The notes: generated by a model not told the origin, from the sequence alone. A stretch of 64,000 nucleotides of DNA from Pholiota molesta (GCA_014925825.1 JACGCK010000061.1:186001-250000), one strand, 5' to 3'; shown: positions 25,020-36,975, counted from the first letter of the stretch. A program made the numbers and translations.

Positions 25020-25530
25020 ATGTCTCAAGAAGAGGTAATCTGTTTAGGTCCTTTGCCTTTTGGACAGTGTTCAAATCTACTGTGAAGTAAATACAGTTTC
25101 GAAGTGTGTTCTAGCTCTTGTTGAATTTGTTTTTTCATTGCTTCCCTAATAGACCTTATCAATTGGAGTCTCGGAGTGCTTTTGTGAGCTAGACATTCTG
25201 CTGGTAATTCCACAAGATACTTCAAGTTGCCAGCAGCCTTCGAAACTTTAGTGGTGTAAGTCTGGTCTCGGTAAAGAGCACAACAATTGGGAATTTTTTG
25301 GTAAGCCTAGTAGACGACGTATAAACCCGCAATGAATTTTTTGCACTAGGGCGAGATTACTGTTGTTAGCATCTGGGCTTATTTCTGCTCCATGGGTAAG
25401 GTGCGGGTCGAGCAGGGTCATGTATGGTGCTATACCTTCTTCTGGTGGAAGCAATCCAATTCCATCCTGAAGATTAGACTGCCAATCTGTTGTGCTTCAC
25501 TGGCTTTATTTTCACAGTGGGTTTTAAATT
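25020..25530 (-). mobile_element. Remnant of a non-LTR (LINE-type) reverse transcriptase, C-terminal part
   Basis: Minus-strand fragments read LLPPEEGIAPYMTLLDPHLTHGAE, ALVQKIHCGFIRRLLGLPKNSQ and then, in another frame, LPAECLAHKSTPRLQLIRSIREA. The order and spacing (leader ending in DPHL..GAE, then VQ..F.RRLLGL, then a Leu-rich stretch) is what I know from the region after the reverse transcriptase domain in agaricomycete retroelement proteins. Stops and frame changes show it is dead. No target-site duplication or poly-A tail could be fixed by eye. Confidence 0.5.
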
Positions 25531-26975
25531 AAATTGAATATATACAACATATGTATGTAAATTGTCGAGCATGGCAAGCTTGGGCAACTTGGCGGGATTG
25601 TCTGACATAGCACTGACTCACGCAAAAGGGACCCTGCGACTCGAAGCATAGTAGTGGTGAGGCACAGATGGGCAGCGATGTTCGTGCCAGACTGCTCGTC
25701 ATCCCAACGTCGTCCTGCGTGTCACCCCCAAAAGTCTCGCACGATCTGCTCGATTCCGTCACTGGCGTATCCCTAGGGTCGGAAGAGGCATTTACGAGGG
25801 CCCAGATGCAGCCGATCGCGCCCGATGAGCTGCGATGAGTGCGATAAGGGCTGACGGGAGGTGGAGTGTGCGTGAGCGACTCACAGCCCTTTCCCCGCCA
25901 TTTTGCAGGATATGCATCTTCACTATTCAGGTGAGGGTACAGGTACAGTGTCCCTAGGTCTAAGGGCGACACAAGGGCACAGAGGATGGTGGTAGGAAGG
26001 GGCAGGCGATGGGTCTTACGTCCACCCCTCCTTTTTTCCCGTCGTTTTCGCCTCCCACGCAGTCAAAAACCTCTGGCCTCTCGCTCTCTCGCACGGCTCT
26101 GCCTTACGTTAAAGAACAGTAGCGGAGGAGGGGTTGTGAGCGGGTTTGTGAGGATTTTTTCAGAGTTTTGTGTTTTTGATGGTGGTGTGTGATGCATTTG
26201 TTTTATAATTTACCACAGTCCGCCACCGGCCACCGGGACATGCAAAACCATGGATGTGGCTTGCTCCACCTTCTGCGCTAGGCTCTAGCCTATAAAAATT
26301 GATTTAACATGTGGGGGTGGGAGGCAAAGGCGACAACGGGAGCTGGGATCACACATGGTAACGCCCGATAGCAACACCGACGAAGACCACCGAAATTTGC
26401 CCTGCTCCCGACAGACGTCGACCTACGTTGACTTGAGTCTTGAGTTGGCCACTGTCCCACAGCTGTCACTGGCCGCTGCTTACGGGTTGGGTGCGAACCT
26501 GATCATCATTTTGGTATCTAAAAATATAATGGTAAAGCGAAGAAGGATAAGAATAACCTCCAATAAAGTACAATGATGGGCAGGGTGAAGAAACCTCAAA
26601 CTAGCGCCCAGATTAGGAGACTGGATGCTAGACTTGAGCTCGAGAGTGAATATATGGGCAGGGGTTTGCAGAAATTGGCTATTGGAAGGGGCGCGGAGGT
26701 GAGGACGCGGGTGGAGACGACGCATGTTGGTGGTATCAAAGAAGACTGGGAAACTGATGGCGGGTACAGAACATACGCACGTGGTAGGCACTACTGTGGT
26801 TTGTTCTGTTGCTCTCCCCTGCTTGTCCTCTTCCTTCTCCTGCCCGACGTCCTTTCTGAGATCTGGCGCTGTCTGACATTCCTTACACTCTTTTGTGACC
26901 CACATTCTTTTCTTCTGAGCTCCTTCAGCGTTCCCTTCAGAAACCTTTTCATATCCCTGCTATCCAGACACTGAC
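25531..26975. other. Intergenic, retroelement remnant to membrane protein gene
   Basis: 1.4 kb. Small frames on both strands (25529-25972, 26480-26905, 26573-26974) overlap one another and have no domain. Nothing definite seen. Confidence 0.4.
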
Positions 26976-28464
26976 ATGGCCCCTCTTGCTGGAAAACCCC
27001 CTTTTGCTACTGACGAGCCGGATTCGTTCTACGAGACTCCCCGCGCCCCTCAGCCCGCCTTCGCCAGCCAAAACCCGCAGACCCCAACCACCGCACCTCT
27101 GCTTACGACGTGTGAGTATTCCATACATTCATCCTCGTCCAATCTGCCTTACTCACCCTTGTGGTCTCCAGCTATGATAGCTACCTCAAACAGGACGCTT
27201 CAAAACTCGGAGCGCCTTCTGCCGGGCCCACCAACCGCAACTCGGGCATAGGCGCTCTGCTCATGGACATGGGCGGCGACGATGACGACGATTCAGACGA
27301 CGACGACGGGAGTTACCGTCGCCGTCCTGCAGCCCCACCAGGTATCAATGTCGCGCTGTCAAAAATGCCGCTCTCGCAGCTGCGACGGGCGTCTCTGCTC
27401 CTACGACGCCGACGCGCGCCAACGCGCCCCCTCAAGCCTTGCAGCCGGGCGGCTCGCCCTCCCAGACGCGTCCGCTTGCCACGCCGCAACAGCAACAGAT
27501 GCAGCAACAGATGCGGCAGCAGCAGCAACAACAATACCAACAACCGCCACAACAGAGGGGGCAACAGCAATTCCCCGCACCAGCCCCTAACCAGCACCAG
27601 CAGCAGCCGCACATGCAGCCGATCGCCGCCCCGCGCCCCGGCTATCCCGCGCCCATCGCCGCGCTCAACCTCGCGCGCCCCGAGCCCGCCGTCGCCCCCG
27701 CCGGGCGCCAGGGCCCGCCCCCCGCGCCGATCCAGCTCCCGAGCAACCCGCACGTCTTCGGCGGGCCCGCGTTCCCGATGCCCGCGTCGCCCGCGCCGAG
27801 CGCGCCGCACCCGCTCCTCCCGCCGGTCACCCCGATCACGCCGGCGTTCATCCGCCCGTCGAAGTCGCCCGCGCCGGTGAACGTGAGCTTCGCGGGCGCG
27901 CACGGCGGCGACGGCGAGGGCAAGGCGACGCCGCGCAAGCCGATCATGCGCGGGAACTCGGAGGAGACGCTGCTGCCCGGCCGAGGCGAGAAGGGGGACG
28001 ACTTCTGGCGGCGGTTCAGCATGGTCGTGAAGGAGGAGAGCACCAAAAAGGGCCCGAAGGAGAGGTGCGTTCGTGCCCCTTGTTTATTTTCCCTATTCCT
28101 TGGAATGATCTTCTCCTTTTGCTAAACGTTATCTTCCAGTTCATGGCTGCACCAAACGAAGTCGCGCACGGCGCGCTACTCGCGCTGGGTCTGGATCACC
28201 GGCATGATCCTGATCATCGTCATCGCAGGCGGCACCGGCGCCGGCGTCTACCTCACGCGCAACTCGCCCGGCAACCAGCAGCCCACCGCCATCGGCGGCT
28301 CCGCGAACAACGCGGCGACGGCGACGTCCGCCGCCGCGGGGGGCACGAGCTCGAGCAGTCTGCATGTGAGCCCGACGAATACGGTGGCGCGGCGGGAGGC
28401 GCGCGCGGTGCCGACGCAGGCTCTGAAGCGGCACTTGAAGAATAGGGGGATGAGTAGCTGGTAG
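26976..28464 (+). CDS. Gln/Pro-rich single-pass membrane protein of unknown function
   Basis: Not recognised by name. From ATG 26976: a Pro-rich lead (MAPLAGKPPFATDEPDSFYETP); after a one-base shift near 27060-27090, NHRTSAYDVYDSYLKQDASKLG; an acidic run (GGDDDDDSDDDD); a second frame change near 27345; a polyglutamine block near 27490-27560; a long Pro/Ala-rich stretch; then a conserved-looking ending: EETLLPGRGEKGDDFWRRFS, exon junction at 28064/28140, SSWLHQTKSRTARYSRWVW followed by one TM (ITGMILIIVIAGGTGAGVYL) and a Ser/Thr/Ala-rich tail. Introns: 27112 (or 27111) to 27171 and 28065-28139. The basic patch before the TM and polar tail after it suggest a type II-like arrangement with the long disordered part in the cytoplasm. 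Confidence 0.7.
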
Positions 28465-29788
28465 ACGTTTTTTTTTCGTTTATTAGCCTATGTTATCGTT
28501 TCCTTGATCTTCGCCGTGCCCTTCCTTGCTTGTCGCTACCTCCTTGGCCGTCTTTGGCCGCTTCTCCCTGCGCTATCCCTTGACAATCCCCTCCGTAGCT
28601 GTCCGTACGTACTTGTTAACCGCCGACACTCACTTACATACATACCTGCTTCGCATACACCACATGATCAACAACCACTCCCTCCCTCCACGCCCTCACG
28701 CAATCGCATATCCCAGACGAGGCCCACCCCCTCGTCGCTTATTTATTATTAACTCCCTTATGCTTCCTTTAGTTCGGATTCCGCGCCCATCGTTCATGGT
28801 TCCATCTGTTCATCCATCTCATTTCCTCTCTTTCTTTTTCTTTTTTTCTTTTTTGGATTTATCTTCTCATTCACATTTGGATACCCCCCCTGCACTGCAC
28901 CCATGCTCCGCACGCACACACGGCCCCCCCTGATGCCTCACGTCCCCCTCGCTCCCTCCTCTCCTGCTTCTTGCCAACGCGACCTGATGCGCACTATTTA
29001 TTTCCCCCTCCCTCCGTCTTTGTTGTTCGCGATTGGTTACATAGCTTTTATTGAAATTTGGATGAGCCTTTGATTTTGAGAGCCCTGTTTTTTACTTGTA
29101 AGTATGTGGGTTGCCCGTTTTTGGTTGCTTCGTTTTTCACTCTCTTTTTTATACTTTCGGATAGGTACGAAAAATAGGTAGATCAGATGAGAATAATACA
29201 TAGTTTTTATTGTGCATTAAATGCTAGCGCTAAGCGCTAAAAATCGTGATGTGAATAAGCGCTCGCTGTTACGTCAAGATGATGCTATACTATGAACAGA
29301 CGCACTGACGGGCCCGTAGGCTGTTTGAACTTGCCCACTCTCGTTCGTTTGCTCTTCAAGGTGTCGCTCGTTATAAGAATGCTTGATAGCGAAACTGGCG
29401 AATATAGGATGTTTCCGATGGACTCCAATAGTGATACGTATAGCCATAGTCAATCGCCCAGGAAAAGGGAATGAAACCTTGGGTCGGCCATCGGCGACCA
29501 GACTCGGACTTAATGGAATGGAAGAAATAAACTAGGCTGGCAGGGTTCTCAAGCATCGACGGCGCCAACTCCAGGTCTGAACTCAAGCAGAATGAATCCT
29601 GACGAATTATCTATAGTCGTTGACTCTATATCCCACCGTCAAGGTGTACGATCTACAAGTCTAGCTGTCTAAAAGTCTAGCTGTCTAAGTCTAGGTATTA
29701 ATAAGTAGAAAAAATGATAAAATAAATAGCAATCCCTGGCCGAGCATAACACGACGAACTCAAGCGCTCAATGGCTCGACGGTAAACT
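28465..29788. other. Pyrimidine-rich 3' flank and intergenic
   Basis: 28500-29000 is strongly C/T-rich on the plus strand, with long T and CT runs. At 29655-29694 a 16-bp unit (AAGTCTAGCTGTCTAA-like) occurs a little over twice in tandem. No gene. Confidence 0.5.
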
Positions 29789-30962
29789 TCAGCCGGCCGT
29801 CTCCTCCACCACACAATGCACCTTCTCCATGTTCTCCACGATGTAGTGCGCGCCGCACCCCTCGATCTTTGCGCGCTCGTGGCTGGTGCACACGGCGATC
29901 ACCGTCGCCCCGCTGGCGACGCCCGCGCGGATGCCGCTCGGCGAGTCCTCGAAGACGACGCAGCGCTTGGCGTCGTACCCCAGGCACTCCGCGGCGAGGA
30001 GGAACGGGTCGGGCGCGGGCTTGCCGGCCTTGAGACGCTTGTCGTCCGCGGTGATGGTGACGGCGGGAGGGGTGATGCCTACACGCTTCATGCATCCATA
30101 GGCTGTGTGAGAGACACAATTTGATAAATGGATAGATATAGAAAGAGGGAATAGGAGAACGTACCATATGTTTTAGCGCCAGAGGTGGCGACGGCGTATC
30201 GCCTTCAGGAAGAGAGTCGATCATCTTCCGCACACCGGGTAGGATGCGCACGGAGCGGTCCACGCTTGCCGCCTCCGTCTGCCACGCTCGAGGAGGTCGC
30301 GCTTGATTGCTGTTTGCTTTTTCGAACTCGTCATTGGAGCCGACGCGGATGACGTCCTCGTCGTCCTCGAAACTTCTTCTTCGGGTATCTCTGAACGCAG
30401 GCGCAGGCGCGCGGCGATGCTCAGCATATTGAGCAGGCGGCTACCGAACGACGGCCGCCGTCCGACAGCCGAGGAGCGCCTCGACGTCGACGAGCGGCGG
30501 GACGAGGGAGCGGTCGGCCCTGGCGTGAGCTCGGGGGTCGCATCGGATGAATTCGCGGTCGACGACTCTTCAGAAATGGGGTAGATGGGGTGCACGCGGT
30601 CCGCGTCCTCGTTCGAGGCGGGGGTCGAGCCCCCGTGATGTGGTAGCATCGCGTAGTAGAGGATGGTGTTCTCGAAGCGCTCGACCTCGGCCTCGATTTC
30701 GTGCTCAGCAGCGTGGGCTTGAACTGAGAGAGGTTGTCGATGGCGCGCTTGCCGTGGTCGCTGCGATAACGTACTCCGGGTCCTGCCCTATGTCTTTAGC
30801 GACTTTGCCCCAGGCAGCTTCGACTGCTGCTATTGAGTCGGTAAGGTGCCGTCCTAAAATGAGGAACCTTGAGACGGAATATACATTGACAAGGAACGGG
30901 GATACGCACCATATCAAACAGAACAGCATCAGCGTAAAAGTTTGTGCGGTGGAGGAAGACAT
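29789..30962 (-). CDS. HAD-superfamily phosphatase, GPP/DOG type (glycerol-3-phosphatase-like)
   Basis: Likely dephosphorylates glycerol-3-phosphate or a related sugar phosphate in the cytosol. Exons 30962-30910, 30853-30165, 30102-29789. HAD motifs: FYADAVLFDM joined across intron 1 to DGTLTDS (motif I); YAVATSGAKTY (motif II); GKPAPDPFLLAAECLG (motif III Lys); CVVFEDSPSGIRAG (motif IV acidic pair). AWGKVAKDIGQDPEYVI and HGKRAIDNLSQFKP match the cap region of yeast Gpp1. At least five one-base deletions are needed to read it (near 30936, 30845, 30765, 30695, 30270 and 30195), several in homopolymers. Between the cap and motif II is an unusual insert of about 110 residues, Ser/Arg/Thr-rich. 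It could instead be a 2-deoxyglucose-6-phosphatase relative; family certain, substrate not. Confidence 0.85.
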
Positions 30963-31989
30963 TATGGAAAATTGATGATGGTGTGTGGGGATGAAAGAGG
31001 CCAACAACTTTGAGAAAAGAAGGGCGATATTGTGGGACTGCTCTTTCGCAGACAGCCCGCTTTTAAAGGAGTCTGCGACGAATCATGGCGCATAGTTCAT
31101 CCAACGCAAAAAAGGAACTGTATGATATCATAGACGACTTGAAGTCGATCGTGCCGTCTGTGATCGGTACGGCTTAGCTTCACGACAAAGCTCCACGACC
31201 ACCCATAGACTCCAGTCTATGACGACAAAAAAGAGGGTTAATTTCTTAACCACACACTATCGGGGGACCGAGAGTACGAACATAGGTTCTGTTGATGGAA
31301 AACTTCAAAACAATGGCTATGTTCTATGGTGGGATACACGGGTGTGGAGAACTGCGAGATAAGAAGTGGAAGGGTCCATCAGGCGAGATTCAGAATGATG
31401 GATATGCGATTGCGATTGTCCTCACCGAGTTTAATGGGGTAGAGCTCAGCCAAAAAAATGGTAGTACCCTATCTTGCTCCACTGCGGATCGATACGAGTG
31501 GAGGCTGCACGCTGGTGAAGGATTTGAGGGTGAAAACAGTTCGTAAGTACTATTGACATAAATTTGACAAGAGTTGAAAATCCAATTGCGTGGTTCTTAT
31601 GCAGTGAAGAAGTTAAAGGCACCCGTGCAACAACTTACTTCAAATCTTTACTATTGGGCGGGAACCAGCGACATTTTGAATAGCTAGCACAAGCTGGCAG
31701 ATTCGAGTCGATGGTAGTCTTAGAAAGTAGGATGATATAATTGGCAAATAATTGGCCACCATTTTGATCGTATAAGCGATGACTTAAAAAATATACTTGG
31801 TGACGTCAACATCGATCGATTTGGATGGCAGGCACACGGGCGCACTGCCGATAACGCCGTAGTGACGCGCCGTGAGCGTTAAATTAAGCGCTCGCTAATT
31901 TCTCCTGCAACTTCTAGACCTCTCTGGACTTCTGCTACATAGACCTCATGCTATGTATTACCACCAGCTCCAAGACGTATACGTAGGCG
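30963..31989. other. Intergenic upstream of the HAD phosphatase
   Basis: A TTTAAAAG element (minus strand) lies near 31050, about 90 bp upstream of the phosphatase ATG. A plus-strand frame at 31292-31546 has no recognised domain. Confidence 0.4.
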
Positions 31990-33560
31990 AGAAGTCAATA
32001 TGGAGCTCGAATAATGATATGACAAGTCAACATCTGACTGAAATTGAAACACGACGATTGTTGAAATGAACTCCATTTGTTGCACTCGATGGTCATCGGG
32101 ACAAGCGTCGTAGCATCTGTACTGAGCTGCATAATTTGCTGCATTAGTGCCACCAAAAGTGGAGATGTAAGAAAAGCCACTGCCCAAAACAGATGAAAAA
32201 ATTACATACCGGATGAGACGGAGAATATTGAGGACCTAAAAGGCGATGAGTGAATCAAAGTGGCATGTGAAATATCTCACGCGCCGCCATTCCGTTATTA
32301 GGGTCCAAATTCACTGCAAACGGAATCCAATAGTCTTGCATTACGGCGCTCAACGAAGGTGAAGCCAGGGTTCCAAAGCTCGGGCCGAACACAGAGGATA
32401 ATTCGCTGCCATGGCCAACTAATTCACATTCAATACCTCAGCTAAAAGCTCCACCAATAATCTGATGTGGGCACTTACTCCCAAGAGAACCAGGCGCAGA
32501 TGGGAAAGGGACCGTGAGTGTTGCGTTTGGATCGGTAAATAGATATCCAAAGAGCTTAATCCCGCTCTCGCTCAATGAATGTGATATTCCTCGCCGAGAA
32601 GCCTGGAAAACAAAGTCTCTAACTAAAGGCAACCAGCAATCAATAACAGCAATATTTAAAACACTCACAAATTGCAGCAAAGCGTTTATATTGTTTATTC
32701 AAACCGAATGTTTTGTTTCCTGTGCCAAACGGAGAACCCAGTGCAGGTATATCGGGATAGAGATCCAACAGTTTATTCATAATGGAACTGAGCTCCTGCG
32801 AAGGTGGCCGTTGCAGCGAAGGAACGCTCAAACTTAGAAATTCGTTCCGAATCTGCGCCGTCAGGACCGTCGATGTTTGGGAACCAGGCCGTTTCCGGAA
32901 TATCAGAGACAGGCGGAATCGCGACTTGCACGAGCTTGCACGCCTTGGAAAATGGAACTCGTATTCTCGGTCCGAAGACAAGTAAGGCTATCGGAGGACT
33001 TGGCGAAAGAAGTGCACTGTGCATCCGGGGACTGCTCCAACAAACGTTTGCCATATGTATTCCTTCTCCACGCTCTGGACCGAAGGTGGGCAAAATCCAG
33101 TCGACTCCTCAATCTGCGATAATAGGGATCAGTCTTGTATAGCTTCCAGGGAACTGATTGGAGATTAGTACGCACAGCCGCGCGAGCTAACCCTCTTATG
33201 TGACTTGATAACGCCAGCTCGAAGACAGCTGTTGCTCCAGCGCTCTGTCCAAATAGCGTAACCTTCATAGGATTTCGTGTTCAGAAATTGGTACAATCAG
33301 ATAACGACCAAATTTGGTCGAAGTTTGGAGTGAGAATACACAAACCTTGTTTTTGTCTCCACTAAACACTTCGATGTTTGATTGGACCCACTGAAGGCCG
33401 GCGATGATATCTTTAAGGCCGAGATTGAGTGCCTTTTTAGCGCTCGCCTCTGCGCCTTGAGGAAAACCAAGTGGACCGAGGCGGTAGTACATACAAATGA
33501 TCCAGCCGCAGCAGAACGCAAGCGTTCAGAGGCAAGATCTTCCCGGTGCAAGTCAAGGGT
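31990..33560 (-). pseudogene. Degenerate type-B carboxylesterase, copy B
   Basis: Minus-strand order: YYRLGPLGFPQGAEASAKKALNLGLKDIIAGLQWVQSN; KVTLFGQSAGATAVFELALSSHIRGLARAAVR (nucleophile elbow GQSAG); a scrambled middle (TSFAKSSDSLTCLRTENTS, FPNIDGPDG) spread over several frames; FQASRRGISHSLSESGIKLFGYLFTDPNAT; PGSLGS; ELSSVFGPSFGTLASPSLS; MQDYWIPFAVNLDPN; and QQMEFIS. The signal peptide, the EDCLxLN signature and oxyanion-hole exons are absent: sequence upstream of YYRLG (33500-33640) is unrelated. Several frames and stops lie within the remaining part. The decay is heavier than in neighbouring housekeeping genes, so I call it a true pseudogene. It points opposite to copies A and C. Confidence 0.75.
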
Positions 33561-33599
33561 AGCATCCTGGTGACTTTCTAAAAGCAAAGCAAAACAGAG

Positions 33600-34639
33600 A
33601 ACAAAGCAGGATGGGGTATTATGAGTCCTTCATCTGCGTTCATGCAAACTTACGGCGTCACCGGGCACCACGCGTCATAAGCTGCGCTGCCAGCCAACTG
33701 CCGCCATTCCATTTACATACTTCGTATCGTGAGTCGCGAGTCGCATTCCAAATTCCGTCCGAACACACATGAATCCACCAAGTGCTGATCGTGGCCGAAT
33801 CCAGAACGCGCAAAAAAAAAAAACCAGAAGCAGAAGACCGAGATGCAAGCCTGGATAGAGCTACGGTGTTCCATCCATTATCAACAGCGAATAAACAGAG
33901 AAGGCGGCCAAATGGGCGGCCAGGCCGCAGGAAGGTTGGGTGAAGACTCGGGCAAGACTCGGGACGGACAAGTTCAAGTTCAAGTTCAAGTTCAAGGAAC
34001 GTCAAACGGCGGCAGCCGTATGAATCTATTTATGGATCCCCACTTGACGACGTTGGGCTTCAGCTTCTACTTACCTTGTACTTACCTTCAAGTGATTTAT
34101 TCAAGAGTGAAGGATAAGTGTGCCCTCGATCATGAGTGTATAAGTATGATCTGCTCGTTCAACCCCTCAAAAAATTTAGCACATCGGACTTGGCAATACC
34201 AACCATGTATTCCAATAATCATTATATATCTTTAGCGTTGCTCCCTATGTAGATGTTCGTATGTACTACCCTCTACATCTCTACAAGAGTTATAGTTTTC
34301 GAAGGCTGAGATAATTTCAAGCAAGGAAAAGGCAAAAGAAAAGAGAAAAAGATAAGATCACCGCTACACCTTCAAGCTTAATCCTCCGGGGAACAATCGA
34401 AAGATATCCAGTTTGATTTAGCTGCGGGTGATAACCCATAAGGGACCTCAGCAGGATATAGATCTAACTGTCGACTTAGGCTCGGTTTGATTAGGTAGTA
34501 GGCTCAGAGAGTTAAAAACCAAGGGGCAAGAAATACAATCACGTCGATATAGGGGTTCACGAAGACAGCGATGGAACGATGTGTCGGCAAGCAAGTGGAA
34601 ACGTTATTAGAATATTAGGCTATTAGGCGCTCGTCATTC
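33600..34639. other. Intergenic with a hexanucleotide repeat
   Basis: Contains (CAAGTT)n, about 4.5 units, at 33969-33996 and an A12 run near 33813. The frames crossing it are repeat-driven. No gene recognised. Confidence 0.5.
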
Positions 34640-35370
34640 TTAGTTACCACGGTTGGCCTTGTCCAGCACTAAAGGAAAAAAGGTGATCAGCATCGATTCC
34701 AGTGAGAACTCGACTAACCACATAGCCGGCAAAGTGCTATCTGCACTGCGCGACGAAGGGCGAGAGTGGCCAATAAGAATTAACTCACCAGCCTCAAATG
34801 CAACCTCCGAGAAATCGGTTCCTTGAATCTCAACGGCGATACCATTAAGCGAGCGTTTGAGGGCATCCCGCGAGCTTGCGAACACCATCTTCTGCTTGAT
34901 CTTCGCATCATCGGGAGACCTGATCAAACGCGATCAGTAAGTCGATACACTCAAGCCGACGCGCCAACGTGTCCCGCAAAATAGTTAGGCAGTTCTGCGC
35001 TAAATGATTCCACGAAGAGGCGTATAGGCGACAGGTGGCTTGATAAAGATGCTCACCAAGAGATGAAGACGATCTTGTTCCGCTTGCCGCCGCCCTCCTT
35101 CTCAAATTCGAAGTCATAGACTGCCCACCGGCACTCAACCTCTGGAAGGTCTGCAATAAAATCGTCGTAATCCGCTGCGGAGGAGGTTTTCTCTACGACG
35201 ATTTCGGTGAGGTCTTTGTTGAGGGTGAAGATGATGTATCTGTGCTTGTGCTTCAACTTGAGCTCCTGGAAGGCCGTAAGGCATTCATCGTTCGTGCCGA
35301 CACCGGATGACTAGTGAACTAACAGTCAGCAGGATGAGAAGTTTGGATGTGGATGTGGAATACTTACCAT
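34640..35370 (-). CDS. COF1: Cofilin / actin-depolymerising factor
   Basis: Severs and depolymerises actin filaments. Four exons give a complete 138-aa protein without errors: 35370-35368 (the ATG alone), 35310-35057, 34919-34789, 34668-34640. Reads [77 protein letters not shown] segment (here [10 protein letters not shown]), [24 protein letters not shown] (the long actin-binding helix), [20 protein letters not shown]. Length equals the family norm (137-143 aa). An N-terminal Ser right after Met is the usual regulatory site in this family. The first intron directly after the start codon is common in fungal cofilin genes. It lies between two degenerate carboxylesterases. Confidence 0.97.
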
Positions 35371-36859
35371 TGTGAAGAATTGGAATGTAGGAGATGATGG
35401 ATGAAGAGAAAGAGCTTATGAGTGGCTGTGGTCCAATCGCTTTCGTACCCGAACCCGTTTTGGCAACCTATTATCTCAGCAATCTCTTATCTTGGAAACA
35501 TATCAGTCCTTGCTCAGTTCTAGTCGCGCAGAGTCAATTTGAATCATTTCCATCATATTTCCATTGCGCAGAATAGGACGCAGCCAGACGCAGCCAGACA
35601 GCCGCATCACACTGCGCACTTGCTATGCACTCATAGTATGCATAGCTCTGAATCACATTGCTCTCCAAAACGAGTCAACGATAGGAATGATTAACGGAAG
35701 TTCAAAATTATAGGGATCTGAAAAAGACACATACTTGCGTCATGTTTGTCTGTTTATATTCCACCCAGTCTATAGAATCTTGGACGCGTGCCAACAGCTG
35801 TGGAGATCATGATGCCTCTTCATAAGGGTTATAATTCATTGTTCACACAAAAAAGATTTGAAGTATATGGGTTCAGTCATCATACAAGGTTATACTTGCT
35901 ACATAAGATTTAGTGCCACCACTATTAATAGAGATGCCCACTAGGTCGTGTTCAGGAAGAGTTTGAAAAGGGTCGGATCGCCTTATATAGGCAAAATCTC
36001 TTAAAGAACATAATTGATCGATGGTGTGAAGAACTCTTGGACAGGAACACCCAACCTGCACTTTCCGCCTATTCTAGTAAGCTTTTAAAAGCAGTAATTC
36101 TAACGGTTGTACTATCTTAAACTAGAAATGATAACCTACAGCGCTGGGCACCGTTGCCAGGCGGGACCCTCTGGCGTTCATCGTCCAGTTTGAGACCAGT
36201 CCATCTTGCGCCATGGGACAAGTCGCACCGTGCGTTCTGTGAGAAATATGTCGTCGGAAGACACTTCTCTGCCTCTTGGGGATTGCATAGAACGGGCGTT
36301 GATTTGGTGCGTAAATAATGCTTTACGCAGCTTTGATGATATCCCAGGCTGTCATGAATCCGTCCTGGCATCCTGCAATTTGCCAGTACGTCGCAGTTTT
36401 CACTTTGCGGTATTATGACTAGCTCCAACTCTGAAAGATTATCTATCACAACTCATCGCTTCTGGAACTCGGAGATATATAAACACTGCAATCCTGATAT
36501 ATTGGAACGCAATTCCAGAGACTAAATAAGTGCTTATTCTCCAACTTCGAGGCTTATTTCTGGCACCAATAACTGTCATGGAGAGCTAATTGTCAAGCAC
36601 AGTCAAGCCAATAGCCATAATTTTTTGGCAGTTGCAATTCCTTTGGATATGAGCTGTGAGTGTTTGAGCACCCGTATCGTAACATAGACGCTCGCGGGTA
36701 AGCGGGCGCCAATCAATTTAATATTAATTCAAAATAGCTGACCTAAACTAATCAGTGCCTGTCAGGGCATTATCAGAAGGATATTACTAACACCACATTA
36801 TCAACACCAGCGTTATGGAGAAATGTAGTCTCATACAAATTTAGAAGGTTGGCCAAGGA
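35371..36859. other. Intergenic upstream of cofilin
   Basis: 1.5 kb. Short frames only (35873-36061, 36117-36449 minus; 36206-36418 plus), none with a domain. A segment near 36690-36850 resembles 39930-40070 (see findings). Confidence 0.4.
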
Positions 36860-36975
36860 AGTGGTTTGTCATTATCCAGACGGTTTGGCGCACTTAGCAC
36901 TTAGTACGGCCATCTTTATTTCATTTCTTTCTTTTCTTTATATATAGCAGCAGAAATCTAGAATGTTAATCACAG
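36860..36975 (+). repeat. Decayed duplicate of the alpha-actinin promoter and start region
   Basis: Compared with 42640-42850 the following blocks occur in the same order: GG(C/T)..GGCC(A/G)AGGAAGTGGTTTG, ACG(C/G)(G/-)TTTGGCG, (G/C)(A/-)CTTAGCACT, TCTTTATTTC(A/C)TTTCTTTCTT-like pyrimidine tract, and GCAG(A/G)(A/T)AATCTAGA. In 42.6-42.8 kb this leads into the ATG of alpha-actinin; here the coding part is missing. Confidence 0.55.

Noticed and set aside
27161..27903. Long overlapping Arg/Pro/Ala-rich frames (239 aa plus, 196 aa minus) at 27.2-27.9 kb
   Set aside because: They are alternate frames of the GC-rich, Pro/Gln-coding exon of the membrane protein; only the frame leading to FWRRFS and the TM segment makes sense.
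33658..34005. Minus-strand 115-aa frame with LELELELEL start
   Set aside because: The opening is only the CAAGTT hexanucleotide repeat read in one frame; the rest has no domain.
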